From: Omnitrophica WOR_2 bacterium RIFCSPLOWO2_12_FULL_46_30
GTDB lineage: Bacteria; Omnitrophota; Gorgyraeia; Gygaellales; UBA12090
NCBI GenBank assembly: GCA_001805845.1
Contig: MHHA01000057.1
Location: forward strand, 1-9,437
DNA length: 9,437 nt
Direction of reading: 5' to 3'
The position numbers were made by a program, and so were the translations under genes. Below the pieces are notes generated by a model. The model was not told where the DNA came from, ran no database searches, and saw only the letters and a program-made list of their open reading frames with translations. Numbering within the stretch: the stretch's first letter is position 1; each line of letters starts with the position of its first letter. This document shows, one piece after another, positions 1 to 5,719 of this stretch.

Positions 1-204
1 AAAATCTGGAGCGCCAGAGTTAGCGAGAATGAAGGCGCGGCGAAAGCCGCTCAAATCTTAAGTATCAGCAAAAAAGGCCTGATTATCGGGTGCGCTAAAG
101 GCGCGGTTGAAATTACGGAATTGCAACTTGAAGGCGGAAGACGGCTTGAGACAGGCGCATTCATTGTCGGGCATAAGTTAGCTGTTGGGGACAAGCTTGG
201 TTAA
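1..204 (+). CDS. fmt: C-terminal fragment of methionyl-tRNA formyltransferase (Fmt)
   Basis: Frame 1 is open from the first base to a TAA stop and gives the last 67 residues of a protein whose start lies outside the window. The tail reads ITELQLEGGRR, then FIVGHKLAVGDKLG. That matches the usual end of Fmt, where an ITELQ-EGK-R-M segment is followed by F-x-G-x-x-L-x-x-G-x-x-L. Fmt formylates initiator Met-tRNA in the cytosol using 10-formyl-THF; this C-terminal beta-barrel domain contacts the tRNA and is not the catalytic domain. The stop codon falls inside a 17-bp palindrome. The call rests on a short, modestly conserved domain, so another protein with the same C-terminal fold remains possible. 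Confidence 0.72.
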   Translation, partial: KIWSARVSENEGAAKAAQILSISKKGLIIGCAKGAVEITELQLEGGRRLETGAFIVGHKLAVGDKLG

Positions 205-215
205 CCCGGTTAACC
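199..215. promoter_or_regulatory. 17-bp palindrome GGTTAACC-C-GGTTAACC, possible operator
   Basis: Two GGTTAACC units, each itself palindromic, are separated by one C and form a 17-bp palindrome broken only at its centre. It can also be read as a 9-bp direct repeat of GGTTAACCC (199-207, 208-216). It overlaps the stop codon of the upstream gene and ends 12 bases before the -35 region of the next promoter. The position suits a repressor or activator site. A terminator is less likely because the centre leaves no room for a normal loop and no T-run follows directly. Regulatory function is inferred from position and symmetry only. Confidence 0.4.
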
Positions 216-227
216 CTAAAATAATTC

Positions 228-255
228 TTGCGGGATATATTTTCTGTGCTATAAT
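228..255 (+). promoter_or_regulatory. Extended -10 sigma-70 promoter for the galT/glycolysis unit
   Basis: The -10 element is a perfect TATAAT at 250-255, preceded by TGTG-C (245-249), so it is an extended -10. The -35 candidate TTGCGG (228-233) matches the first three consensus positions and sits 16 bp upstream. By standard spacing, transcription should begin near 262-264, at or within two bases of the ATG at 264. The bases between are a T-rich run with no Shine-Dalgarno sequence. The promoter probably drives the two GalT genes and possibly the following glycolytic genes. Confidence 0.68.
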
Positions 256-263
256 TTTTTTCT

Positions 264-1283
264 ATGCCTGAATTAAGGAAAGACCCGATTATCGGACGCT
301 GGGTAATAGTTTCAACGGAGCGGGCAAAAAAGCCCGATCATTTCATCTCCGCATCTGAAGGCCCTCAAGAGGGAGAATGCCCTTTCTGCGAAGGAAGGGA
401 ATCCCATACCCCGCCGGAGATATCCGCTCTCCGCAAGCAGGGTGAAAAAAATAAGCCCGGCTGGCAAATCAGGGTTGTTCCCAGCATAGCGCCTTTCTTA
501 CGTATAGAGGGGGAATTAGACCGGCGCGGCCATGGAATGTATGACATAATGAATGGTATCGGCGCCCATGAAGTAGTGATTGAAACACCCCGGCATATTA
601 GCAACATTGCGGACCTGCCTGCCGAACAAATATCCGATATCCTGACGGTTTACCGGGAAAGGCTGATTGACTTAGAAAGGGACTCCCGCTTCAAATATGT
701 GCTTATCTTCAAAAATTATGGCTGGTCCGCCGGCAGCGGAAGGCTCAAACATTCCCGCTCCCAGCTGATTGCTACCCCGGTAACTCCCAAACGGGTAAAA
801 GAAGAACTGGTAGGCGCCCGGCAGTACTTTGAATATCATGAACGTTGTATATTCTGCGACATCATCAGGCAGGAGTTAGAGCAAAAGGAAAGGGTGGTCC
901 TGGACTTAAACGGTTTTTTGGCAATCGCGCCCTTTGCCTCGCGCTTTCCCTTTGAGGTCTGGATTTTACCCAAGAAGCACTCAAGCGACTATGCTCACAG
1001 CGATCCCGCACACCGCATTGATTTAGCTAAGGTATTAAAATTAGTCCTGCAAAAACTAAAGATAGGTTTAAACGACCCGGCGTATAATTATATAATTCAC
1101 ACCGCTCCTTTTAGAAGGCAGAAGCTCGGCTACTGGAAAACCATTGACCAGGACTACCACTGGCATATTGAAATTATACCGCGGCTGACCCGGGTTGCCG
1201 GATTTGAGTGGGGAACCGGATTTTATATCTGCCCGCTTGCGCCGGAAGAGGCGGGAAAATTTTTGCGTGAGGTTAAAGTATAA
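264..1283 (+). CDS. GalT-family nucleotidyltransferase paralogue with altered active site (HSR for HPH)
   Basis: This 339-residue protein belongs to the GalT branch of the HIT superfamily. GalT enzymes exchange UMP between UDP-glucose and galactose-1-phosphate through a uridylylated histidine. Family features present are the N-terminal ELRKDPIIGRWV, CPFC at 39-42 (zinc ligands), IGAHEVVIETP around 99-109, FKNYG at 149-153, a second CIFC at 195-198, KKH at 237-239, YHWHIE with H299 and H301, and the FEWGTGFYI tail. The HPH(S/T)Q signature is H163-S164-R165-S166-Q167, so the nucleophilic second histidine is arginine. The NKFPA motif near residue 75 reads SIAPF. A 7-residue segment before YHWH (GYWKTIDQD region) is absent from the downstream copy. 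The gene is full length with no frameshift, so it is not a simple pseudogene. No Shine-Dalgarno precedes the ATG. Canonical uridylyltransferase activity is doubtful; a pseudoenzyme or a divergent phosphorylase/hydrolase are alternatives. Confidence 0.85.
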   Translation: MPELRKDPIIGRWVIVSTERAKKPDHFISASEGPQEGECPFCEGRESHTPPEISALRKQGEKNKPGWQIRVVPSIAPFLRIEGELDRRGHGMYDIMNGIGAHEVVIETPRHISNIADLPAEQISDILTVYRERLIDLERDSRFKYVLIFKNYGWSAGSGRLKHSRSQLIATPVTPKRVKEELVGARQYFEYHERCIFCDIIRQELEQKERVVLDLNGFLAIAPFASRFPFEVWILPKKHSSDYAHSDPAHRIDLAKVLKLVLQKLKIGLNDPAYNYIIHTAPFRRQKLGYWKTIDQDYHWHIEIIPRLTRVAGFEWGTGFYICPLAPEEAGKFLREVKV

Positions 1284-2278
1284 TGGCTGAATTACGGCGC
1301 GACCCCATCGTGGGGAGATGGGTTATCATTGATACCGACCATCCCAGCGGGCCTGAGGATTTCGAGAAGGAGCCGCTTGCATTCAGAGGCGGCGATTGCC
1401 CGTTTTGCTATGGCAATGAAGCCACCACGCCTCCTGAAATTGAGGTTATCCGTGACCCCGCAACTGAAAGTAATAAACCCGGCTGGCTGGTGCGGGTGGT
1501 GGCAAATAAATTCCCGGCCTTACAAATTGAAGGAGCTCTTGAAAGGCGCGGGCTGGGCCTTTACGATATGTCTAACGGCATCGGCGCCCACGAAATCATT
1601 GTCCAAACGCCTTATCATCACAAGGAACTTTCAGACTTAGAGGACTATGAAGTTGAAAATGTGATCAAGATGTACTGCCGCAGGATGACGGACTTACACA
1701 AGGACACCCGCTTTAAATATATCCTACTCTTTAAAAATTACGGCCCCGCAAGCGGGGCATCGCTTGAGCATCCCCACACCCAATTGATTGCCCTGCCGAT
1801 GATCCCCAAAAACGTGCAGGAGGAGCTTGACGGCGCCTTTAAATATTTTGACTACCGCGAGCGCTGTATCTTCTGCGACATCAACCGCCAGGAACTGCAG
1901 GAAAAAGAAAGAATCGTCTTTGAAAGCAAGTATTTTCTTGCCTTCTGTCCCTATGTTTCCAGGTTCCCTTTTGAGGTCTGGCTCGTTCCCAAGAAGCATC
2001 AGGATGCCTTTTGTCAAATGACCCACGAACAAATACTGGAATTAGCCAAAATGCTTAAAGAGACACTCCAGCGTATCAAGGACGTTTTGCTTCACCCGGC
2101 TTACAATTTTATCATCCATACTTCGCCGATTAATACCGAACACCGCGAAGGGTATCACTGGCATATTGAGCTGATGCCCAAACTTACCCGCGTGGCCGGT
2201 TTTGAATGGGGCACCGGTTTTTACATCGTGCCCACGCCGCCGGAATTAGCCGCGAAATATTTACGGGGAGAAAAATAA
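1283..2278 (+). CDS. galT: Galactose-1-phosphate uridylyltransferase (GalT family), intact active site
   Basis: This 331-residue cytosolic enzyme should catalyse UDP-glucose + galactose-1-phosphate to glucose-1-phosphate + UDP-galactose (Leloir pathway). Its ATG overlaps the stop of the upstream paralogue by one base (TAATG), and GTGAGGT at 1267-1273 gives a ribosome binding site 9 bases away. Visible motifs are CPFC 39-42, NKFPA 75-79, IGAHE 100-104, FKNYG 150-154, and H163-P164-H165-T166-Q167 with H165 as the expected nucleophile. A second CIFC (195-198), KKH, and YHWHIE with H292 and H294 follow. The extra CxxC resembles the two-zinc GalT/ADP-glucose phosphorylase subfamily, so the true substrate could be another sugar nucleotide. 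By eye it is about half identical to the upstream copy, which suggests an old tandem duplication. No galK or galE is visible in the window. Confidence 0.9.
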   Translation: MAELRRDPIVGRWVIIDTDHPSGPEDFEKEPLAFRGGDCPFCYGNEATTPPEIEVIRDPATESNKPGWLVRVVANKFPALQIEGALERRGLGLYDMSNGIGAHEIIVQTPYHHKELSDLEDYEVENVIKMYCRRMTDLHKDTRFKYILLFKNYGPASGASLEHPHTQLIALPMIPKNVQEELDGAFKYFDYRERCIFCDINRQELQEKERIVFESKYFLAFCPYVSRFPFEVWLVPKKHQDAFCQMTHEQILELAKMLKETLQRIKDVLLHPAYNFIIHTSPINTEHREGYHWHIELMPKLTRVAGFEWGTGFYIVPTPPELAAKYLRGEK

Positions 2279-2309
2279 TATTGCCGCGCTGTTTGGCAAC
2301 AAAACAAAG

Positions 2310-2344
2310 AACTCAAAGACAACTCAATAAACTCAAGTAACTCA
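2310..2344. repeat. Degenerate 9-bp repeat, AACTCA core x4
   Basis: Four AACTCA units start at 2310, 2321, 2330 and 2339, giving spacings of 11, 9 and 9 bases. On the reverse strand the unit is TGAGTT followed by three variable bases. The array fills most of the galT-gap spacer and ends just before the gap ribosome binding site. A related GTTCATAGA pair lies at 8663-8680 in the opposite orientation. It may be a genome-wide intergenic microsatellite-like repeat; no function can be read from the sequence. Confidence 0.5.
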
Positions 2345-2346
2345 TA

Positions 2347-2355
2347 AAAGGAGGG
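2347..2355 (+). promoter_or_regulatory. Strong ribosome binding site of gap
   Basis: AAAGGAGGG, with the GGAGG core at 2350-2354, lies five bases before the ATG at 2360. It is the closest match to a consensus Shine-Dalgarno in the window. It fixes the gap start and suggests that this gene is translated more strongly than its neighbours, several of which have weak or no sites. The 81-base spacer shows no convincing promoter of its own. Confidence 0.8.
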
Positions 2356-2359
2356 TTTT

Positions 2360-3367
2360 ATGGTAAAGGTTGGCATTAACGGTTTTGGAAGGATTGGCAG
2401 GTTAGTATATCGCGCCGGGCTGAATAACAAAAATATTGATTTTGTGGCGGTTAATGACCTGCCGGTGGGAACGAAGACCTTAGCCCATCTATTAAAATAT
2501 GATTCTAATTTTGGAATATTAAAAGAGGATGTCAAATCCACGGATACCTCTTTGCTCGTAAACGGCAGGGAATTAAAGGTAATCAGCTATAAATCGCCGG
2601 CAGAAATTCCCTGGAAGGATTTAGGGGTTGAGATAGCGGTGGAATCTACGGGAATATTTACGGAAAGAGAAAAGGCCCAGGGCCATATAGCGGCAGGGGC
2701 AAAAAAGGTAATCATCTCGGCTCCGGCAAAAAACGAAGATGTTACGATTGTTTTAGGTGTAAATGACGATATGTATGAGCCCAAAAAACACCATATAATC
2801 TCCAATGCCTCCTGCACCACTAATTGCCTGGCGCCGATGGCCAAGGTCTTGTTAGATAACTTTGGCATCAAGCGCGGGCTGATGACTACCATCCATTCCT
2901 ATACCAATGACCAGAAAATCCTTGACCTGCCGCATAAGGATTTACGCCGCGCCAGAGCCGCTGCGCTCTCTATGATCCCGACCTCAACCGGCGCAGCCAA
3001 GGCCATCGGCGCAGTCCTGCCGCAGTTAAAGGGAAAATTAGACGGCTACGCCATCCGCGTTCCCACGCCTGATGTTTCGGTAATGGACTTAACCTGCGAG
3101 CTGGAGAAAGCAGCCAACCTTGACCAGATTAATGCTGCCTTTAAAAAGGCATCACAGGGCGCAATGAGCCATATCTTAGAATATTCGGATGCGCCATTAG
3201 TCTCCAGGGACTTCATCGGCAATCCCAAATCCTGCATCTTTGACCCGGAGCTTACCAAGGTTATTGAAGGGACATTCGCAAAAATAGTCGGCTGGTATGA
3301 TAACGAATGGGGCTACAGCTCAAGGATAGTTGACCTGATAGATTTTATCGTGAAAAAAGGTCTTTGA
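2360..3367 (+). CDS. gap: Glyceraldehyde-3-phosphate dehydrogenase, NAD-dependent type I
   Basis: This cytosolic 335-residue enzyme oxidises and phosphorylates glyceraldehyde-3-phosphate to 1,3-bisphosphoglycerate with NAD. The Rossmann nucleotide-binding segment INGFGRIGR is at 6-14. The catalytic motif SCTTNC is at 151-156 with C152 as nucleophile, and H179 lies in TTIHSYTNDQ. The C-terminal WYDNEWGYS is present. VNDL (31-34) supplies the acidic residue that binds the NAD ribose, and LDLPHKDLRR carries the Leu-Pro pair typical of NAD-specific rather than chloroplast-type NADP enzymes. Length is standard. It is followed after 16 bases by pgk, the next pathway step. All catalytic features are intact. 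Confidence 0.98.
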   Translation: MVKVGINGFGRIGRLVYRAGLNNKNIDFVAVNDLPVGTKTLAHLLKYDSNFGILKEDVKSTDTSLLVNGRELKVISYKSPAEIPWKDLGVEIAVESTGIFTEREKAQGHIAAGAKKVIISAPAKNEDVTIVLGVNDDMYEPKKHHIISNASCTTNCLAPMAKVLLDNFGIKRGLMTTIHSYTNDQKILDLPHKDLRRARAAALSMIPTSTGAAKAIGAVLPQLKGKLDGYAIRVPTPDVSVMDLTCELEKAANLDQINAAFKKASQGAMSHILEYSDAPLVSRDFIGNPKSCIFDPELTKVIEGTFAKIVGWYDNEWGYSSRIVDLIDFIVKKGL

Positions 3368-3383
3368 GGATAATCGGCCGGTA

Positions 3384-4580
3384 ATGGGAAAACTCACAGT
3401 CAAAGACGTAGATTTAGCTGGAAGAAAAGTATTGCTGCGCTGCGATTTCAATGTGCCCCAGGATGCTAATTTAAATATTGCCGATGACAGCCGTATCAGG
3501 GCATCGCTTCCGACAATCAATTACATTCTATCCAAAAAGCCGAAGAAATTAATCCTGATGAGCCATTTAGGAAGGCCCGATGGCAAGGTTGTTTCAAAAT
3601 ACAGCCTCAAGCCGGTAGCAGAGAGGCTAAAAGAACTCCTTGGCCGGGAAGTAAGAATGTCCGTCGATTGTATTGGCGAGGATGTTCAAAGAGAAATAAA
3701 CGAATCAAGAGAAACAGTGCTTCTTTTAGAGAACCTGCGCTTTCATCCCGAAGAGGAACAAAATGAGCCAAATTTCTCCAAGGCCCTGGCGGGCTTAGGG
3801 GATATTTATGTAAACGACGCCTTTGGAACTGCGCATCGCGCGCATGCCTCAACTGAAGGCATTACGCATTATCTTAGTTCGGCCGCGGGGCTTTTATTAG
3901 AGAAGGAGATCGCTTACTTAAGCAAGGTCCTGGAAAAACCGCAAAAGCCGTTTATGGTTATCCTGGGCGGGGCAAAGGTTTCGGATAAGCTCGGGGTCAT
4001 TGAAAATCTCCTGCCAAAAGCTGACGAAATCATTATCGGCGGAGGGATGTGCTATACATTTTTATACGCGCAGGGAAAACGCATTGGAAATTCCAAGCTT
4101 GAAAAAGACAGGATCGCTACGGCAAAAGAAATTTTAGAGAAAGCTAAAAAACAGAAAGTAAAAATACTCCTGCCGATTGACAATGTCATAACTGATAAAA
4201 TTGAAGTTGATGCAAAGGTCAAGACCGTCGGTGAAAATATCCCCGACGGCTGGCTGGGGGCGGATATTGGGCCAAAGACGATAAGAGCATACTGCGCGAC
4301 GCTTAAGAAAGCAAAAACAATTGTCTGGAACGGGCCGCTGGGAATATTTGAAATTGACGCCTTTGCCAGCGGCACTAAGAAAGTGGCGGAATTTATATCC
4401 CGCTTAAAGGCAACCACGATTATCGGCGGAGGCGACACTGCCAGCGCCATTATCAAATTTGGACTGGAAGACAAAATGACCCATATCTCAACCGGCGGCG
4501 GCGCCTGCTTAGAGTTTTTAGAAGGGAAGGTTTTGCCTGGCATCGCGGCATTAACCGATTCTTCAATAACAAATGCGTAA
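3384..4580 (+). CDS. pgk: Phosphoglycerate kinase
   Basis: This 398-residue two-domain cytosolic kinase transfers phosphate from 1,3-bisphosphoglycerate to ADP, making ATP and 3-phosphoglycerate. N-domain substrate residues are visible in RCDFNVP (19-25), SHLGRP (60-65), LLLENLRFHPEE from 113, and DAFGTAHRAHAS (145-156). The nucleotide domain shows LGGAKVSDK (194-202), NGPLGIFE (316-323), GGGDTASA (348-355) and STGGGACLEFLEG (369-381). The length is normal for bacteria. TGAGGA overlapping the gap stop (3365-3370) is the likely ribosome binding site, 13 bases from the ATG, which is a little long. The 3' end overlaps tpiA by 8 bases. Confidence 0.98.
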   Translation: MGKLTVKDVDLAGRKVLLRCDFNVPQDANLNIADDSRIRASLPTINYILSKKPKKLILMSHLGRPDGKVVSKYSLKPVAERLKELLGREVRMSVDCIGEDVQREINESRETVLLLENLRFHPEEEQNEPNFSKALAGLGDIYVNDAFGTAHRAHASTEGITHYLSSAAGLLLEKEIAYLSKVLEKPQKPFMVILGGAKVSDKLGVIENLLPKADEIIIGGGMCYTFLYAQGKRIGNSKLEKDRIATAKEILEKAKKQKVKILLPIDNVITDKIEVDAKVKTVGENIPDGWLGADIGPKTIRAYCATLKKAKTIVWNGPLGIFEIDAFASGTKKVAEFISRLKATTIIGGGDTASAIIKFGLEDKMTHISTGGGACLEFLEGKVLPGIAALTDSSITNA

Positions 4581-5334
4581 GCCCATTATTGCCGGAAACT
4601 GGAAGATGTATAAAACTCTTGAAGAGGGTGAGGAATTGGTAAATTTACTAAAGCGCCAACTCTACGATGTTGAAGATATAGACATAGTGCTCTGCCCGCC
4701 ATTTACCCACCTTGCCTATATTGCGGATATGCTTGAATCAAGCAACATTTTATTGGGCGCCCAGGATATGCACTGGGAAGAAGAAGGAGCCTATACCGGA
4801 GAAATATCCGGGCCGATGCTCAAGTGCGCGGGGTGTAAATTTGTGCTCATCGGCCATTCAGAACGCAGGCAATTCTTTGGCGAAACCAATGAAAGCGTAA
4901 ATAAAAAGCTCGCCTCTGCCTTAAACAACGGGCTCACCCCGATAGTCTGTATCGGCGAGGATCTTAAGCAGAGGGAGAAGGGGATTACTTTTGATCTAAT
5001 CAGCCAACAGCTGGAACTCGGCTTAAAAGCGATTGCGCCCGAGCGGCTCAAAGAAATCATTATTGCCTATGAGCCGGTCTGGGCAATCGGCAGCGGAAAA
5101 GTTGCCACCTCAGAACAGGCCCAGGAAGTCCATAGGTATATCAGGGACTGGCTTTCTAAAAATTATAGTTCAGCGTTAGCGCAGGAAACGCGCATCCAGT
5201 ATGGCGGCTCGGTTAAACCCGATAATATTGCCGGGCTGATCGCTCAGGAGGATATTGACGGCGCCCTGGTGGGCGGGGCGAGTTTAGATGCGGATAGCTT
5301 TAGCGCAATTGTGCGCGAGAGCAAGAAAGGATAA
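4573..5334 (+). CDS. tpiA: Triosephosphate isomerase
   Basis: This 253-residue TIM-barrel enzyme interconverts dihydroxyacetone phosphate and glyceraldehyde-3-phosphate in the cytosol. Catalytic residues are all visible: N9 and K11 in GNWKM, H95 in GHSERR, and E167 in AYEPVWAIG. Phosphate-binding loops YGGSVKP and GALVGGASL lie near the C-terminus. The start is chosen because MRKPIIAGNWKM is the normal N-terminus and it overlaps the pgk stop by 8 bases. No Shine-Dalgarno precedes it within pgk, so translation is probably coupled to pgk. The stop is three bases before secG. Confidence 0.98.
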   Translation: MRKPIIAGNWKMYKTLEEGEELVNLLKRQLYDVEDIDIVLCPPFTHLAYIADMLESSNILLGAQDMHWEEEGAYTGEISGPMLKCAGCKFVLIGHSERRQFFGETNESVNKKLASALNNGLTPIVCIGEDLKQREKGITFDLISQQLELGLKAIAPERLKEIIIAYEPVWAIGSGKVATSEQAQEVHRYIRDWLSKNYSSALAQETRIQYGGSVKPDNIAGLIAQEDIDGALVGGASLDADSFSAIVRESKKG

Positions 5335-5337
5335 TCT

Positions 5338-5709
5338 ATGCTTTACGGAATATTAATTTTTATTCATATCTTTATCTGCGTTGGGTTAATTGCAATTGTC
5401 TTATTGCAGGCAGGCCGGGGCGGCGGCCTGGCAGAAAGTTTTTCCGGCGCCGAGTCAATATTTGGCACCAAAACAAATGCTTTCCTTACCCGCGCCACTA
5501 TGCTCTTCGCGATTGTCTTCCTTGCCACCTGCCTGAGCCTTGCGTTTTTATCTAGACAGCGCTCCCGGTCAATTATGGCTGCTCAAAAAATAATTACCGG
5601 AGAAACGCAGAAAAAAGAAGAAACAGAGAAAACGGATGCCCAGGCGCCTTCGGATACACCTGAAAAAGATACCACCACAACTCAAAAAGAAGAACAACCT
5701 GCAAAATAA
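5338..5709 (+). CDS. secG: Protein-export membrane protein SecG
   Basis: This 123-residue membrane protein is the accessory subunit of the SecYEG translocon. It has two hydrophobic helices, about residues 3-24 and 53-72, joined by the conserved LLQAGRGGGLAESF loop and an FGTKTNAFLTRAT segment, the usual SecG layout. Residues from about 75 onward form a hydrophilic tail rich in Lys, Glu, Thr and Gln, a low-complexity extension that is probably cytoplasmic-facing and disordered. AAAGG at 5326-5330 serves as ribosome binding site. Placement of secG right after tpiA is a recurrent bacterial arrangement and marks this as the glycolysis-secG operon type. Confidence 0.93.
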   Translation: MLYGILIFIHIFICVGLIAIVLLQAGRGGGLAESFSGAESIFGTKTNAFLTRATMLFAIVFLATCLSLAFLSRQRSRSIMAAQKIITGETQKKEETEKTDAQAPSDTPEKDTTTTQKEEQPAK

Positions 5710-5719
5710 TTGAGGGGCT

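Noticed and set aside
264..1283. First galT copy as a pseudogene
   Set aside because: The frame is intact at normal family length, with zinc ligands and C-terminal motifs preserved. Only active-site residues differ, so an altered or repurposed protein fits better than decay.
2281..2299. TTGCC/GGCAA inverted repeat after the second galT as a terminator
   Set aside because: The stem is only 5 bp with a 9-base loop and is followed by an A-rich sequence rather than T residues.
4177..4201. TTGACA followed by TAAAAT inside pgk as an internal promoter
   Set aside because: The spacer is only 13 bp, too short for sigma-70, and both hexamers encode conserved-region pgk codons.
4052..4543. Long reverse-strand open frame opposite pgk (163 codons) and similar antisense frames elsewhere
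   Set aside because: They lie wholly opposite well-conserved enzymes, show no recognisable domain or ribosome binding site, and reflect codon composition of the sense genes.
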